This document shows positions 7,374 through 17,237 of a stretch of 64,000 nt of DNA, one piece after another. Each line of letters opens with the position of its first letter. Position 1 is the first letter of the stretch. Below the pieces are notes generated by a model. It made no database searches. It was given only the letters and a program-made list of their open reading frames with translations, and had not been told where the DNA came from. The DNA is from an uncultured Lachnospira sp. GTDB lineage: Bacteria > Bacillota > Clostridia > Lachnospirales > Lachnospiraceae. Made by a program: the position numbers and the translations under genes. The stretch lies in assembly GCA_944381165.1 (NCBI GenBank), contig CALWKC010000009.1, forward strand, positions 1-64,000, read 5' to 3'.

Positions 7374-8540
7374 TTAAGTTCCTGTTTCCGCCAGCATTTG
7401 CTTAATATGCCTTATCTCTTTGTCAGTCGGCTTGCAGAAAATAATTTTATCTGTCTTTTGCGCATATTCAAGCAGCTCCGCCATTTTTAAATTTGTGTCT
7501 CCTATAGGACACCCTGCATCTATTACATATGAGACATCGTCAATCAGTTCACACGCCCGCTCAAATGCATTATCCGAGAACGCCATAAACGCTTTTTCTG
7601 ACGCCACCTCCGCCGCAAGCTCCTTTGCGACCTGGTACTCACAGTCGTTTTCCGCCAAAATCCCGGCTGAAAACGGTATCCCAAAATGCTGAAGCCTTCG
7701 GTACACACTCACACCGCTTCCGGCTCCTCCCGCCACAAATACCTTGGGTGCTCCCTCAGGTCTTTCAAGCTCTGTACAGCCGAACAGACAGTTATAGCTC
7801 CCGCTTTTTATTCCGTACAATTCCCTTATAATATCATCAGTAAATATCTCTGACGGCGTTCCGCATATAAGCCTTCCGTCTGAACGGACGCACATAACAA
7901 GGTCTGAAATCCTGTTTGCAAGCTCTATCTCATGCAGCGATAAAATCACGGTTACATTCTCCTTCACAGCCATTTTCTGAAGAATGTCAAGCAGTTCGAT
8001 TTTGTGGCGTATATCGAGAAACGACGTGGGCTCGTCCAATACGATGACCTGCGGCTTCTGACAGATTGCGCGCGCAAGCATTATCCTCTGCCTCTGCCCG
8101 TCGCTTATCTGAGAAAAATCCTTATCCGCTATATCAAGCGCCGAAACACTTTCAAGCGCCTCATCTACTATTCTCTCATCCTCTTTTGTAAGCCTGCCGA
8201 AATAATTCGTGTACGGATAACGCCCCATCGCAACTATATCGCGGCATGAGAGCAGCTCTGTATTTACTCTTTCCGTCAGCACCACAGACATCTGCTTTGC
8301 AAACTCCCTGCTGCCGTAATTTTGAATATCTTTGCCTTCAAGCATAACCGCTCCGCCAACAGGCGTCATCTCGCGTATAATATTTTTTAAGATAGTTGAT
8401 TTGCCTGAGCCGTTTGGCCCGATAAGCGTTAAAATCTGCCCCTTGTATATGCCCAGCTCTATATCCTTTAGCAGAGGCTTGCCGTGATACCCGACAGACA
8501 ACTTATCCGTCCGGAAATAAAATTGTTCTTCTCTTTGCAT
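7374..8540 (-). CDS. Corrinoid-type ABC transporter ATPase with unusual C-terminal domain
   Basis: Residues 1 to about 250 form a FecE/BtuD-type ATPase: Walker A GPNGSGKS, signature ISDGQRQR, Walker B VIVLDEPTSFLD and the switch His in LSLHE. About 135 extra residues follow (from VFVAGGAGSGVSVY to the end) and look like a nucleotide-binding or Rossmann-like fold with a glycine-rich start; I do not recognise this domain. The start at 8540 has GGAGG five bases upstream. The gene lies between btuC-like and cbiA-cobT genes under the cobalamin riboswitch, so corrinoid import is the likely role. Confidence 0.88.
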   Translation of the reverse strand: MQREEQFYFRTDKLSVGYHGKPLLKDIELGIYKGQILTLIGPNGSGKSTILKNIIREMTPVGGAVMLEGKDIQNYGSREFAKQMSVVLTERVNTELLSCRDIVAMGRYPYTNYFGRLTKEDERIVDEALESVSALDIADKDFSQISDGQRQRIMLARAICQKPQVIVLDEPTSFLDIRHKIELLDILQKMAVKENVTVILSLHEIELANRISDLVMCVRSDGRLICGTPSEIFTDDIIRELYGIKSGSYNCLFGCTELERPEGAPKVFVAGGAGSGVSVYRRLQHFGIPFSAGILAENDCEYQVAKELAAEVASEKAFMAFSDNAFERACELIDDVSYVIDAGCPIGDTNLKMAELLEYAQKTDKIIFCKPTDKEIRHIKQMLAETGT

Positions 8541-8570
8541 ATATCCTCCCGTATGTTTACATTCCAAGTA

Positions 8571-9584
8571 CTAGACACTATTTTTTCGGCTGAGCATAAG
8601 CCAGATAACAACAGGCGCGCCGAAAACAGCCGTAACAGTTCCGATTGAAAGCTCTGAAGGCGAAAAAACAGTCCTCGCCGCCAAATCACAAAACATACAG
8701 AAAACCGAGCCGCCCAAAAAAATTGCAGGCATTATAACGCCCGGCTTCGCCGTCTTCATCATCATTCTCGTTATATGCGGAACAGCTATCCCGACAAAAG
8801 AAATCGGACCCGCAAGCGCGGTAACACATGCGGACAGAATACTTGAGAGAGTAATAATACACACTCTGAAAAATTTTATGGGAATACCCATACTTTTTGC
8901 GTAGCCCTCTCCGAGAAGATATGCCCCTATGGGCTTGGCAAACAAAAATGCAGCTAAAGCCGCAGGAAATACAATAACTGCGGAAAGCCTGACCGTACTC
9001 CATGAGCTGCCTGAAAAGCTGCCCATTGCCCAGTACGTGAGATTGGCAATATCAGAATCATTTGCAAATGTAATACACAGGTCAGTCACGGCAGAACATA
9101 TATAACTTATCATAATTCCTATCACCAAAAGCGTAGACATGCTTTTCACCTTCCCCGCAAATAAAAGCACGTACAAAAGCGACAGCACCGAGCCGATAAA
9201 AGCTGCCGCCACCTGAGCCCACATTGGCATTGACGGAATATACCTCAAAAGAAAAATCATTGTTACAGCCAGAAACATTTTTGCGCCGGACGAAATTCCA
9301 AGCACAAACGGCCCGGCGATAGGATTTCTGAAAAATGTCTGCAGCAAAAAACCTGACAGTGCGAGAGCACCGCCAAGTATTGCCGCAGAAAGCAGCCTCG
9401 GAAGCCTTATTTTCCAAATAATGTTGTATTCCGCCGCACCGGACTCAGCCCCACAAAAAATAATTCTGAGAATTCTGCCAAAAGATATATTAACATTTCC
9501 CGTGTTTATATTCATGAAAACTGCCAGAACAAATAAACCCGCCAGCAGCAGGTACACAATCTGATAGCGAAATACCTTTTTCAT
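8571..9584 (-). CDS. FecCD/BtuC-type ABC permease
   Basis: The 337-residue polytopic protein has about nine or ten membrane helices and FecCD family motifs (RLPRLLSAAILGGALALSG, NPIAGPFVLGISSGA, and GPISFVGIAVPHITR near the coupling loop). It is the membrane channel of an importer for corrinoids or iron chelates. Placement between the binding protein and ATPase genes, downstream of a cobalamin riboswitch, points to vitamin B12 or cobinamide uptake. The ATPase gene starts 31 bases after its stop. Confidence 0.92.
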   Translation of the reverse strand: MKKVFRYQIVYLLLAGLFVLAVFMNINTGNVNISFGRILRIIFCGAESGAAEYNIIWKIRLPRLLSAAILGGALALSGFLLQTFFRNPIAGPFVLGISSGAKMFLAVTMIFLLRYIPSMPMWAQVAAAFIGSVLSLLYVLLFAGKVKSMSTLLVIGIMISYICSAVTDLCITFANDSDIANLTYWAMGSFSGSSWSTVRLSAVIVFPAALAAFLFAKPIGAYLLGEGYAKSMGIPIKFFRVCIITLSSILSACVTALAGPISFVGIAVPHITRMMMKTAKPGVIMPAIFLGGSVFCMFCDLAARTVFSPSELSIGTVTAVFGAPVVIWLMLSRKNSV

Positions 9585-9618
9585 TACCGCTCCTCTCCCT
9601 AAGCTTAATTTAAAAATA

Positions 9619-10800
9619 TTATTTAAGTTTGATTAAATATGTCAGCTCATCCACACTGTCATCAGCCGTCATCATTTTATTGATGTCATTTATCATGCTT
9701 CCTATTGTATCGGAAATCTGGAAGAAATCCGGTGTAGTGCACCATACATTGCCGTCCTCTACCGCCTTTAAATCGGACAGCACGCTGTTGTATGAGATTA
9801 AATCAGACAGCGCTGAAGGCTTGCCTCCCATGCTCCATATATAGATAATATAATCCGCGTCCTTTGCCCTGTCATAAAAACTTTCAATTTCCATAGCCTG
9901 CGTACCGGTCTTATCTGTATTCAAATCATCAAAAATGTAATCTCCTCCCGCAAGTTCCACCATTTTCGCAACATAATCTCCGGCATTTCTCACATAAAGC
10001 TTTCCGCTTGAAGTGATATAAAATACCGCAACGGATTTTCCAGTCTTTTCAGCCTTTGAGAGTTCATTCACATATTCAGCCTGAGAACTGTAAACCTGAG
10101 CCGCAGCCTCCTCCTGATTGCAGAGAGCGGCATAGCACTTCGCCCACTCGACACGTCCCAGCGGGTGTTCCTCATAATTCGACTGGTCTAGAATATAAGT
10201 TATGCCGAGCTCCTTAAACTTCTCTGCGGTTTCCGGAGCGCTGGTAAGCATTGTTGAGTAAATGCACAGCTGCGGAGCAGCCGCAACTATATATTCATAA
10301 TCCGGTGCCTTATAATCTCCCACATATGTAAGCTTATTGTCGTCAAATGCCTTAACCACGTCATCTATATACCATGAATCCCTGTCGCTTGTCACCAGCT
10401 TTATATTTTCAAGACAGCCGCTCGCATTCATCAGGGATACGACAGGCGTTGACGCAACAAGCATATTAGTAAGAGGCCCGTTATACACTATCGTATCCTC
10501 CGGCAAGTCTTCAGGCGTACTCATACCTTCGGGAACAATCAAAATCTTTGTCTCCTTTGATATGACAGATGTATCCTCGTCACGGTTTGTTATTGTTATC
10601 ATCTTATAGCCGCCCTTATAATAGTCAACCGAAAACAGTTTGGCGTACTCAAGCTCCATTGAGTGGTCAAAAACGAGCTTTCCGTTATACTCGCTGTTAT
10701 CAGCCGCATCATCATTTTTTCTGCCGCATCCCGCCATTGCAAAAACACTTGCAAACAGTGTAATTACAAGAGCGACGGCAAGCAATCTTTTCTTTTTCAT
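9619..10800 (-). CDS. BtuF-like corrinoid-binding lipoprotein
   Basis: A 393-residue precursor with a lipoprotein signal peptide (MKKKRLLAVALVIT, lipobox AMAGC near residue 25) and a periplasmic-binding-protein type III fold. It captures substrate for the BtuC/BtuD-type genes downstream. The start at 10800 is chosen because the signal peptide begins there; GGAGG is about 14 bases upstream, rather far, and an in-frame ATG eight codons earlier is possible. It is the first gene after the riboswitch. The ligand is inferred from regulation; residues alone do not distinguish corrinoid from siderophore. Confidence 0.88.
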   Translation of the reverse strand: MKKKRLLAVALVITLFASVFAMAGCGRKNDDAADNSEYNGKLVFDHSMELEYAKLFSVDYYKGGYKMITITNRDEDTSVISKETKILIVPEGMSTPEDLPEDTIVYNGPLTNMLVASTPVVSLMNASGCLENIKLVTSDRDSWYIDDVVKAFDDNKLTYVGDYKAPDYEYIVAAAPQLCIYSTMLTSAPETAEKFKELGITYILDQSNYEEHPLGRVEWAKCYAALCNQEEAAAQVYSSQAEYVNELSKAEKTGKSVAVFYITSSGKLYVRNAGDYVAKMVELAGGDYIFDDLNTDKTGTQAMEIESFYDRAKDADYIIYIWSMGGKPSALSDLISYNSVLSDLKAVEDGNVWCTTPDFFQISDTIGSMINDINKMMTADDSVDELTYLIKLK

Positions 10801-10964
10801 TTTATTCTTTTTTTCCTCCATTCTGAAGCGATTTAATATTTGATGAAGATAGCAGCAGAATATATGGGCGTTTTTATTATACGGCAATTACGTCCGGTGC
10901 CTCGCTTTTATCCCTATATTAAAATCCCAATGTTTAATTATTGCATGCGTTTAAATTTTTGCGT

Positions 10965-11002
10965 ACAAAAATAAATAGTCCTCTGTTCTCGCAGCGACTA
11001 TT
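10965..11002 (-). terminator. Attenuator-like terminator after the cobalamin riboswitch
   Basis: On the minus strand AATAGTC (10996-11002) pairs with GACTATT (10974-10980) and is followed by TATTTTT. It lies immediately downstream of the riboswitch B12 box and before btuF, as expected for ligand-induced premature termination. The stem is only seven pairs with a loop of about 15 bases, so strength is uncertain. Confidence 0.55.
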
Positions 11003-11009
11003 AGCTTCT

Positions 11010-11250
11010 GCCTGTAAACCGGTCTTCTGACTCGCACATCAACACGAATATTCCCCTTCCCGAAGTCGGTCAAACGCTTCCTTCAGTGGGCTAACGAATA
11101 TCCATTCCATGCTCACAGCAGCGGAACTGTTCAGGATTTTCACCTGATTCCCTGGAAAATAAATTTTCCGTTTACAGTGACTATTTCATTCATCATAAAA
11201 TATGCCGGAAGATGACACCTCTATCTCTTGCAATATTTCACCGAAACATT
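11010..11250 (-). promoter_or_regulatory. Cobalamin (AdoCbl) riboswitch
   Basis: Minus-strand conserved blocks appear in the right order: GGGAATCAGGTGAAAATCC, then CAGTTCCGC and CTGTGAGC, then AGCCCACTG, then CTTCGGGAAGG, and a B12 box AGTCAGAAGACCGG (11019-11032). It precedes btuF by about 210 bases and likely controls btuF through the 42-residue gene. A possible promoter with TTGACA at 11311-11316 lies upstream. The rest of the 10801-11381 interval holds no gene that I can support. Confidence 0.93.
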
Positions 11251-11381
11251 GTATCAGGTAAAATGTGTCAACAAAACCGACATCAGCATTATTATATATA
11301 TTGCTGTTAATGTCAAGTAAAAACAGGCTCTTTCGTGCACAAAAGCCACGGCTTTACACATGGCATTTAATTTGCATAATA

Positions 11382-12326
11382 TTAGAGCAATACAGCCTCC
11401 TGTTGCTCAACAATAGCTTTTATCTCTTCCACACTCTTATCAGTAATCTCTGCAATCTTCTCGACTGAAAAATTATTGTTATACATACTGTTGATTATTC
11501 TAGCCTCGCCTATCGCAATCCCTTTTTCTTTTATTCCCTGACTAAGATTACACATAACGCCAACCTCTCTTTCTATAACATTTTCTACCGGAATATTATA
11601 TTCACCTTCAACAATGCTAAACTTTTCTGACAGCGGAAGCTCATCTGACAGCAATGCCCCCAGCAGTCTATGGAGCTCATAATCATCATTATGCTCCGGT
11701 AATTCATGAGACAAACCAATAAATATAATATTAATTAAATCAAGTCTGCCATTCCACTCATAATCTCCCACAAGATTATCTTTTGTCAAATGAATATGTA
11801 TCATACTATTTTTCTTCATATTCATACACACCCATATTGAATATACCTGTTTTATACTGTCATAATCTGTATTTACAAAATCCCGACCTTTTTGTGATGA
11901 AACAAGCCTGCTCACATAAAATACTGCTCTGTTCAAAATATTATAATCCGCAGGCTCATCTTTTTGTGCCTCAATGTTAACAATAATCTGAGACAGCCCG
12001 TTCCTCAATCTAACATAAAAGACTATATCAAATCTTATCAATCCCTCATTAATTTCAAAATTTTCAGTATTAAATCCCACTATACACGTTGAATCATCAT
12101 GAGTTTTAATATTTGTAAGTCCCGAAGTTACTGGCACAATACTTATATACGGCTCTCCCTCTATAAAACCGGCAATATCTTTTGGATGCATGCCCTTAAA
12201 TTCATCTACTGTCTTTGCCAAAATATGTGCAAGAATTATTTTGTGACCAAGCAGACGCTTAGCACGCTCATCATACTGCGCATCCTTATCCGATGCACTT
12301 AAAATATTTTTAAATTCCGTATTCAT
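11382..12326 (-). CDS. Rpn-family PD-(D/E)XK nuclease / putative transposase
   Basis: The 314-residue protein matches the Rpn (recombination-promoting nuclease, transposase_31-like) group. It has an N-terminal helical region, a nuclease core with RFDIVFYV followed by IIVNIEAQKD (the D...ExQ active-site pattern), and a C-terminal tail ending in a short helix-turn-helix-like segment (EKIAEITDKSVEEIKAI). It stands alone between the B12 operon and yajC, with no inverted repeats or partner genes seen. These proteins are often multicopy in gut Clostridia. The role is unknown; a stand-alone mobile or anti-phage function is speculative. Confidence 0.82.
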   Translation of the reverse strand: MNTEFKNILSASDKDAQYDERAKRLLGHKIILAHILAKTVDEFKGMHPKDIAGFIEGEPYISIVPVTSGLTNIKTHDDSTCIVGFNTENFEINEGLIRFDIVFYVRLRNGLSQIIVNIEAQKDEPADYNILNRAVFYVSRLVSSQKGRDFVNTDYDSIKQVYSIWVCMNMKKNSMIHIHLTKDNLVGDYEWNGRLDLINIIFIGLSHELPEHNDDYELHRLLGALLSDELPLSEKFSIVEGEYNIPVENVIEREVGVMCNLSQGIKEKGIAIGEARIINSMYNNNFSVEKIAEITDKSVEEIKAIVEQQEAVLL

Positions 12327-12603
12327 TATACCTCTGTATTATTATTTAATCAACCGCAATAAATTATTTTATTGGTATATCATATATAATACGCCACACA
12401 ATCCAATTTGTAAAGTAAATATATTATAAATATATTTATCTTTATTAACTTTATTATGCTCTATTGAATTGACTCACTGAACGCAGGAATAAAGAAAAAA
12501 CCGCCGCCCCGAAGCCCTCCCATCACGCACAACACCTTTGCGTCAACGTGAGAAAAGCCCCAGCGCGGCAGCTATACACCTCAATATATTTATTTTCAGG
12601 CAA

Positions 12604-12885
12604 TTACTCCTGAGCAGCCGACGGCTTCTCAACCTGAGCTATAGCCTTCTTCTGCATTGAAATTCTGCAGTTCTTGTTGTTGCCGAATTCCACGATAACA
12701 TCGTCGTCTGTAATATCAATAATCACGCCGTAAAAACCGCTGGTGGTGAGAACGTAATCGCCCTTCTCAATAGAATCCATCAGTTCTTTCTGCTGCTTCT
12801 GCTGTTTTTTCTGCGGCTTAATAGCAAGAAAATACATCATTGCGCCGATTGCAACCACATAAACCAAAATAATAACTAACTGCAT
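12604..12885 (-). CDS. yajC: Preprotein translocase subunit YajC
   Basis: A 93-residue single-pass membrane protein: N-terminal helix (about residues 3-22), then the family motif IKPQKKQQKQ, and a small beta domain with GDYVLTTSGFYGVI. YajC associates with SecDF at the SecYEG translocon. The start at 12885 has GGAGG nine bases upstream; the frame extends further but without family similarity. It follows tgt, a very common order (tgt-yajC). The 277 bases downstream (12327-12603) hold only a weak GC-rich potential hairpin followed by a T-run (12498-12575, minus strand) and no gene. Confidence 0.92.
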   Translation of the reverse strand: MQLVIILVYVVAIGAMMYFLAIKPQKKQQKQQKELMDSIEKGDYVLTTSGFYGVIIDITDDDVIVEFGNNKNCRISMQKKAIAQVEKPSAAQE

Positions 12886-13031
12886 AAATAAATTCCTCCA
12901 AAACTTTGCTGTCGCTCTGACAGCCATACTATATGATAATGCATCCTGTACGATGCAACAGGTCTCAAACCTGTCACGGCAAAAATAACCAACGTCTATA
13001 ATATACTAATTTTCAAATCCTGTCCAGCATT

Positions 13032-14171
13032 TCATGCCTTTTTGTCATATGTTTTTAACATATCAAGACGCTCATTCTTAAAGCTCTTATAATTTCCCTC
13101 ATCAATGGCTGTTCGGATATCCTCCATTAAATGATTATAGAAATACAGATTGTGAAGCACGCACAGCCTCATTCCGAGCATCTCCTTTGCTTTAAGCAGA
13201 TGCCTTATATACGCTCTCGAATAATCCCTGCACGCAGGACACTGACAACCCTCCTCAATAGGGCGGGCGTCCTTCTCATACTGAGAATTAAAAAGATTAA
13301 TCTTTCCGAACTTAGTGTAAACATGACCGTGACGGCCGTTTCTTGACGGATAAACACAGTCAAAAAAATCAATTCCCCTGTCTACCGCCTCGAGTATATT
13401 TGCAGGCGTTCCCACACCCATTAAATATGTCGGCTTATCTTTAGGAAGATACGGCACAGTCTCATCAAGAATGTGATACATCTCCTCATGAGTCTCGCCC
13501 ACAGCCAGTCCTCCGACAGCATAACCGTCCAGCTCCATCTCTGAAATAATTTTGGCATGCTCTATTCTTATATCATCATATACAGCCCCCTGGTTAATTC
13601 CGAAAAGAAGCTGATTCGGATTAATGGTATCCGGAAGGCTGTTAAGCCTTTTCATCTCGTCCTTGCAGCGTGCAAGCCACCTTGTGGTGCGTTCCACCGA
13701 ATTCTGTACATATTTTCTGTCAGCCTTCGCCGGAGCACACTCATCAAACGCCATAGCTATTGTCGAGCCGAGATTTGACTGTATCTGCATACTCTCCTCA
13801 GGCCCCATAAATATGCGGTGCCCGTCGATATGACAGTTAAATGTCACTCCCTCTTCCTTTATCTTTCTTAAACCCGCGAGAGAAAACACCTGAAATCCGC
13901 CTGAATCCGTAAGAATAGGCTTATTCCAGTTCATAAACTTATGCAGGCCTCCCATTTCCCTGATCAGCTTATCACCGGGTCTTACATGAAGATGATATGT
14001 ATTTGAAAGTTCAACCTGCGTTCCTATCTCGTTTAAATCCGCCGTTGACACCGCGCCCTTGATCGCCGCAGCAGTACCGACATTCATAAAAACCGGCGTC
14101 TGAATAACTCCGTGCACAGTATGCATTTCCGCACGCTTTGCACGCCCGTCTGTCTTTAACAACTTATACAT
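13032..14171 (-). CDS. tgt: tRNA-guanine transglycosylase
   Basis: Tgt exchanges guanine 34 for preQ1 in tRNAs with GUN anticodons. The protein of about 379 residues has DSGGFQVFSL with the catalytic Asp, FGINQGAVY, the second Asp region FDCVYPSRNGRHG and the zinc-binding CQCPACRDYSRAYIRHL. The ATG at 14171 (MYKLLKTDGR) is preferred; an in-frame TTG five codons upstream (14186) is possible and neither has a strong Shine-Dalgarno sequence. The gene lies between aroC and yajC. Confidence 0.94.
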   Translation of the reverse strand: MYKLLKTDGRAKRAEMHTVHGVIQTPVFMNVGTAAAIKGAVSTADLNEIGTQVELSNTYHLHVRPGDKLIREMGGLHKFMNWNKPILTDSGGFQVFSLAGLRKIKEEGVTFNCHIDGHRIFMGPEESMQIQSNLGSTIAMAFDECAPAKADRKYVQNSVERTTRWLARCKDEMKRLNSLPDTINPNQLLFGINQGAVYDDIRIEHAKIISEMELDGYAVGGLAVGETHEEMYHILDETVPYLPKDKPTYLMGVGTPANILEAVDRGIDFFDCVYPSRNGRHGHVYTKFGKINLFNSQYEKDARPIEEGCQCPACRDYSRAYIRHLLKAKEMLGMRLCVLHNLYFYNHLMEDIRTAIDEGNYKSFKNERLDMLKTYDKKA

Positions 14172-14203
14172 ATTTAATTTATCCAATCTATGTCTTTTTA
14201 TCT

Positions 14204-15304
14204 CTATCCCTTATAAAATTTAACGATATTGTCAATTTTCGCCGTCATATTTTCAAAAATCAAATCGACAAGCACAAGCGCCGCCATAGCCTCCACTACA
14301 ACCACCGCCCTCGGCACAATCATCGGGTCATGTCTTCCCTTAACCGATACCTGAATATCCTCGCCCGACTTATTGACTGTTTCCTGAACTGCCGACACTG
14401 AAGGAGTAGGCTTTATTGCTGCCCGAAACACTATCTGAGAGCCGTCGCTCATTCCCCCCAGTGTTCCGCCTGAATTATTCGTCTTTTTTGCAACCTTTCC
14501 GTCACGCATGACAAACGCGTCATTATTTTCAAGACCTGTCGCCCTGGCAGCGTCAAATCCGCTCCCAATCTCAAAGCCCTTCACAGCTCCGACAGACATA
14601 ACAGCCTTCGCGAGATTTGCGTCAAGCTTATCAAACACCGGCTCGCCTATTCCCGGCATTACTCCGTCTATAACGCACTCTATAATTCCTCCGACAGAAT
14701 TTCCCTCGCGCATCTTACCCTCGGCATATTCTGATACTCTCTCGGCAGCCTTTGCGTCAGGCATTCTGAACGGATTATTTTCAGCCTCATTTATATCAAA
14801 ATTATCCTCGCTTACGGCTATTCCGCCGATTTCCTTTGCGTAGGCGCAGACTTTAATTCCAAGCCTTTCAAGAATTTTTAGCGCAACGGCTCCGGCGGCA
14901 ACTCTCCCGATAGTCTCTCTGCCTGAGCTTCTTCCGCCTCCTCTGTAATCCCTGAAGCCGTATTTTTCATCAAATGTAAAATCGGCATGTCCGGGTCTGT
15001 AATACCCCGAAATCTCAGAATAATCTCCGGAACGCTGTGTCTTGTTGTGTACCGCCATGCTTATCGGCGTTCCTGTTGTCTTTCCCTCGAAAACCCCGGA
15101 CAAAATCTCTACAGCATCGTCTTCCTTTCTCGGTGTTGTAAACTTTGACTGCCCCGGTTTTCTTTTATTGAGCATCTTCTGAATATCCGCCTCACACAGC
15201 TCTATGCCCGCAGGACAGCCGTCAATGACAACCCCCACTCCGGCTCCGTGAGACTCTCCCCATGTCGTAATCCTAAATTGGTTTCCAAATGTTGAACCTG
15301 CCAT
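14204..15304 (-). CDS. aroC: Chorismate synthase
   Basis: AroC converts 5-enolpyruvylshikimate-3-phosphate to chorismate using reduced FMN. The 366-residue protein shows the family signatures GESHGAGVGVVIDGCPAG near the start, the central GRSSGRETIGRVAAGA and the C-terminal GRHDPMIVPRAV. GGAGG lies 11 bases before the ATG. No other shikimate genes are next to it; it sits between an hsp70 gene and tgt. Confidence 0.96.
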   Translation of the reverse strand: MAGSTFGNQFRITTWGESHGAGVGVVIDGCPAGIELCEADIQKMLNKRKPGQSKFTTPRKEDDAVEILSGVFEGKTTGTPISMAVHNKTQRSGDYSEISGYYRPGHADFTFDEKYGFRDYRGGGRSSGRETIGRVAAGAVALKILERLGIKVCAYAKEIGGIAVSEDNFDINEAENNPFRMPDAKAAERVSEYAEGKMREGNSVGGIIECVIDGVMPGIGEPVFDKLDANLAKAVMSVGAVKGFEIGSGFDAARATGLENNDAFVMRDGKVAKKTNNSGGTLGGMSDGSQIVFRAAIKPTPSVSAVQETVNKSGEDIQVSVKGRHDPMIVPRAVVVVEAMAALVLVDLIFENMTAKIDNIVKFYKG

Positions 15305-15324
15305 ATTTATATATGCCTCCGTAT

Positions 15325-17082
15325 TTATATGCCCAGCCGTCTGATTGTATTTTCCAGATGCTCCTTAGCCTCCCGTATATCACCAGCCTGTACGGTATCA
15401 ATCTTTTCGGGCGTAGTTCTTCCGATTGCCTTTGAAAGTCTTGCGCAGTCTTCCTTTAACTGCTTTCTGGTCGCCTTGTCCCAATCCTTCCTGTGCTCGT
15501 GAAGCCTTGCCTCTGTCTGTCTTAAAAGCTGCTCAGCCTCAAGCCGCATATTTACAAGCTCCTCCCGGCTCTCGTCCTGCCTGCTGTAAACTTCCGCCTC
15601 CCACTTTGCGCGCTCAATCTCTTCCTCGGACATATTTGAGCTCGAAGTTATAGTTATAGACTGTTCATGTCCCGTTCCCAAATCCTTTGCCGAAACATTC
15701 ACAATACCGTTTGCATCAATATCAAATGTTACCTCAATCTGAGGTGTTCCCGCAAGAGCTTTTTTAATGCCGGAAAGCCTGAAATTTCCAAGCAGCTTAT
15801 TATCTCTCGTAAACTTTCGCTCTCCCTGAAAAACCTTAATGTCTACCGACGTCTGAAAATTGCCCGCTGTAGTGAAAATCTGGCTGTGCCTTGTAGGAAT
15901 AGTTGTGTTCCTCTCTATAAGACGGCTTGCAATTCCGCCCACAGTCTCTATCGACAGCGAAAGCGGAGTGACATCCATAAGTATAATTTCAGATGCCGCA
16001 GAGCCCGGAATAAGCTGGCCTCCGAGCTTTCCTCCCTGAACGGCCGCTCCCATAGCGACACACTCGTCAGGATTCAGGCTTCTTGAAGGCTCCATTCCCA
16101 TGAGATTTCTGACCTTTTCCTGAACAGCCGGAATTCTCGTCGATCCGCCCACAAGCAGCACCATATTAATCTCAGACTTTGAAAGCCCTGCATCGTGAAG
16201 AGCATTTTCAACGGGCAGAACTGTCCTGTCAATCAGATCATAAGTCATTCGCTCAAACTGCTGCCTTGTAATGCTTATATCCATGTGACGAGGACCGTCC
16301 TTTGCCATCGCAATAAAAGGAAGATTAATGTTGGCATTCTGTGCCGAAGATAATTCCTTTTTCGCCTTCTCGGCCTCTTCCCTGAGACGCTGCATGGCTG
16401 CCGGGTCCTTGGAAAGATTAATGCCGTCGGACGACTTAAACTGCTCTATCAGTTCATTTACAATCCTGTCGTCAAAATCATCACCGCCGAGATGATTGTC
16501 TCCGGATGTCGCAAGCACCTCTATTACATTGTCGCCTATCTCTATTACAGAAACGTCAAATGTTCCGCCGCCCAAATCATACACAAGTATCTTCTGGGGC
16601 TGTCCGTTGTCAAGTCCGTATGCCAGGGCCGCCGCAGTAGGCTCATTGATTATACGCAGCACATTAAGCCCGGCAATGCGCCCCGCATCCTTTGTCGCCT
16701 GACGCTCGGCGTCATTAAAGTACGCCGGCACGGTTATAACGGCGTCTGTTACCTCCTCGCCAATAAAACTCTGGGCGTCATTTTTCAGCTTTCTCAAAAT
16801 CATAGCTGAAATCTCCTGAGGAGAATAATTCTTTCCGTCTATTTTTTTTCTGTAATCCGTCCCCATCTGCCGCTTGATAGAAAATATAGTCCTGTCTGCA
16901 TTCACCGCTGCCTGACGCTTGGCTATATCTCCCACCAGCCTCGTTCCGTCTTTTGAAAATGCCACAACCGACGGCGTTGTCCTGTAGCCCTCGCTGTTTG
17001 TTATGACAGTCGGCGTATCCGCCTCCAGAACGGCAACGCAGCTGTTGGTTGTCCCTAAATCAATACCGATTACTTTACTCAT
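15325..17082 (-). CDS. DnaK-type Hsp70 chaperone (short paralogue)
   Basis: An Hsp70 of 585 residues: actin-like ATPase domain ([41 protein letters not shown]) and a substrate-binding domain ([14 protein letters not shown], with the [13 protein letters not shown] strand), followed by a shortened helical lid that lacks the usual acidic C-terminal tail. A standard DnaK has about 610-640 residues and sits with grpE/dnaJ; neither is adjacent and no CIRCE element is visible. This is probably a second Hsp70 copy (inference); confirming it needs the rest of the genome. Confidence 0.88.
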   Translation of the reverse strand: MSKVIGIDLGTTNSCVAVLEADTPTVITNSEGYRTTPSVVAFSKDGTRLVGDIAKRQAAVNADRTIFSIKRQMGTDYRKKIDGKNYSPQEISAMILRKLKNDAQSFIGEEVTDAVITVPAYFNDAERQATKDAGRIAGLNVLRIINEPTAAALAYGLDNGQPQKILVYDLGGGTFDVSVIEIGDNVIEVLATSGDNHLGGDDFDDRIVNELIEQFKSSDGINLSKDPAAMQRLREEAEKAKKELSSAQNANINLPFIAMAKDGPRHMDISITRQQFERMTYDLIDRTVLPVENALHDAGLSKSEINMVLLVGGSTRIPAVQEKVRNLMGMEPSRSLNPDECVAMGAAVQGGKLGGQLIPGSAASEIILMDVTPLSLSIETVGGIASRLIERNTTIPTRHSQIFTTAGNFQTSVDIKVFQGERKFTRDNKLLGNFRLSGIKKALAGTPQIEVTFDIDANGIVNVSAKDLGTGHEQSITITSSSNMSEEEIERAKWEAEVYSRQDESREELVNMRLEAEQLLRQTEARLHEHRKDWDKATRKQLKEDCARLSKAIGRTTPEKIDTVQAGDIREAKEHLENTIRRLGI

Positions 17083-17237
17083 TACTACCAGTCACTTCCT
17101 ATAATCTACGCAAATTCAAACACAGCTCTCCCCCGCCTTTAATTTAAGGCAGAGCTTATACTTTCAAGAGTATATCATAACTGCGGTATATTTAAAATGA
17201 ATTGGCTGATAAAATTTTTTAAATTTTTATAAACCTT

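Noticed and set aside
12498..12575. GC-rich stretch after yajC as a terminator
   Set aside because: GCCGC/GCGGC can pair before TTTTTT, but the loop is over 50 bases and the stem weak; mentioned only in the yajC entry.
17083..17237. CIRCE heat-shock operator in front of the hsp70 gene
   Set aside because: No TTAGCACTC/GAGTGCTAA dyad is present.
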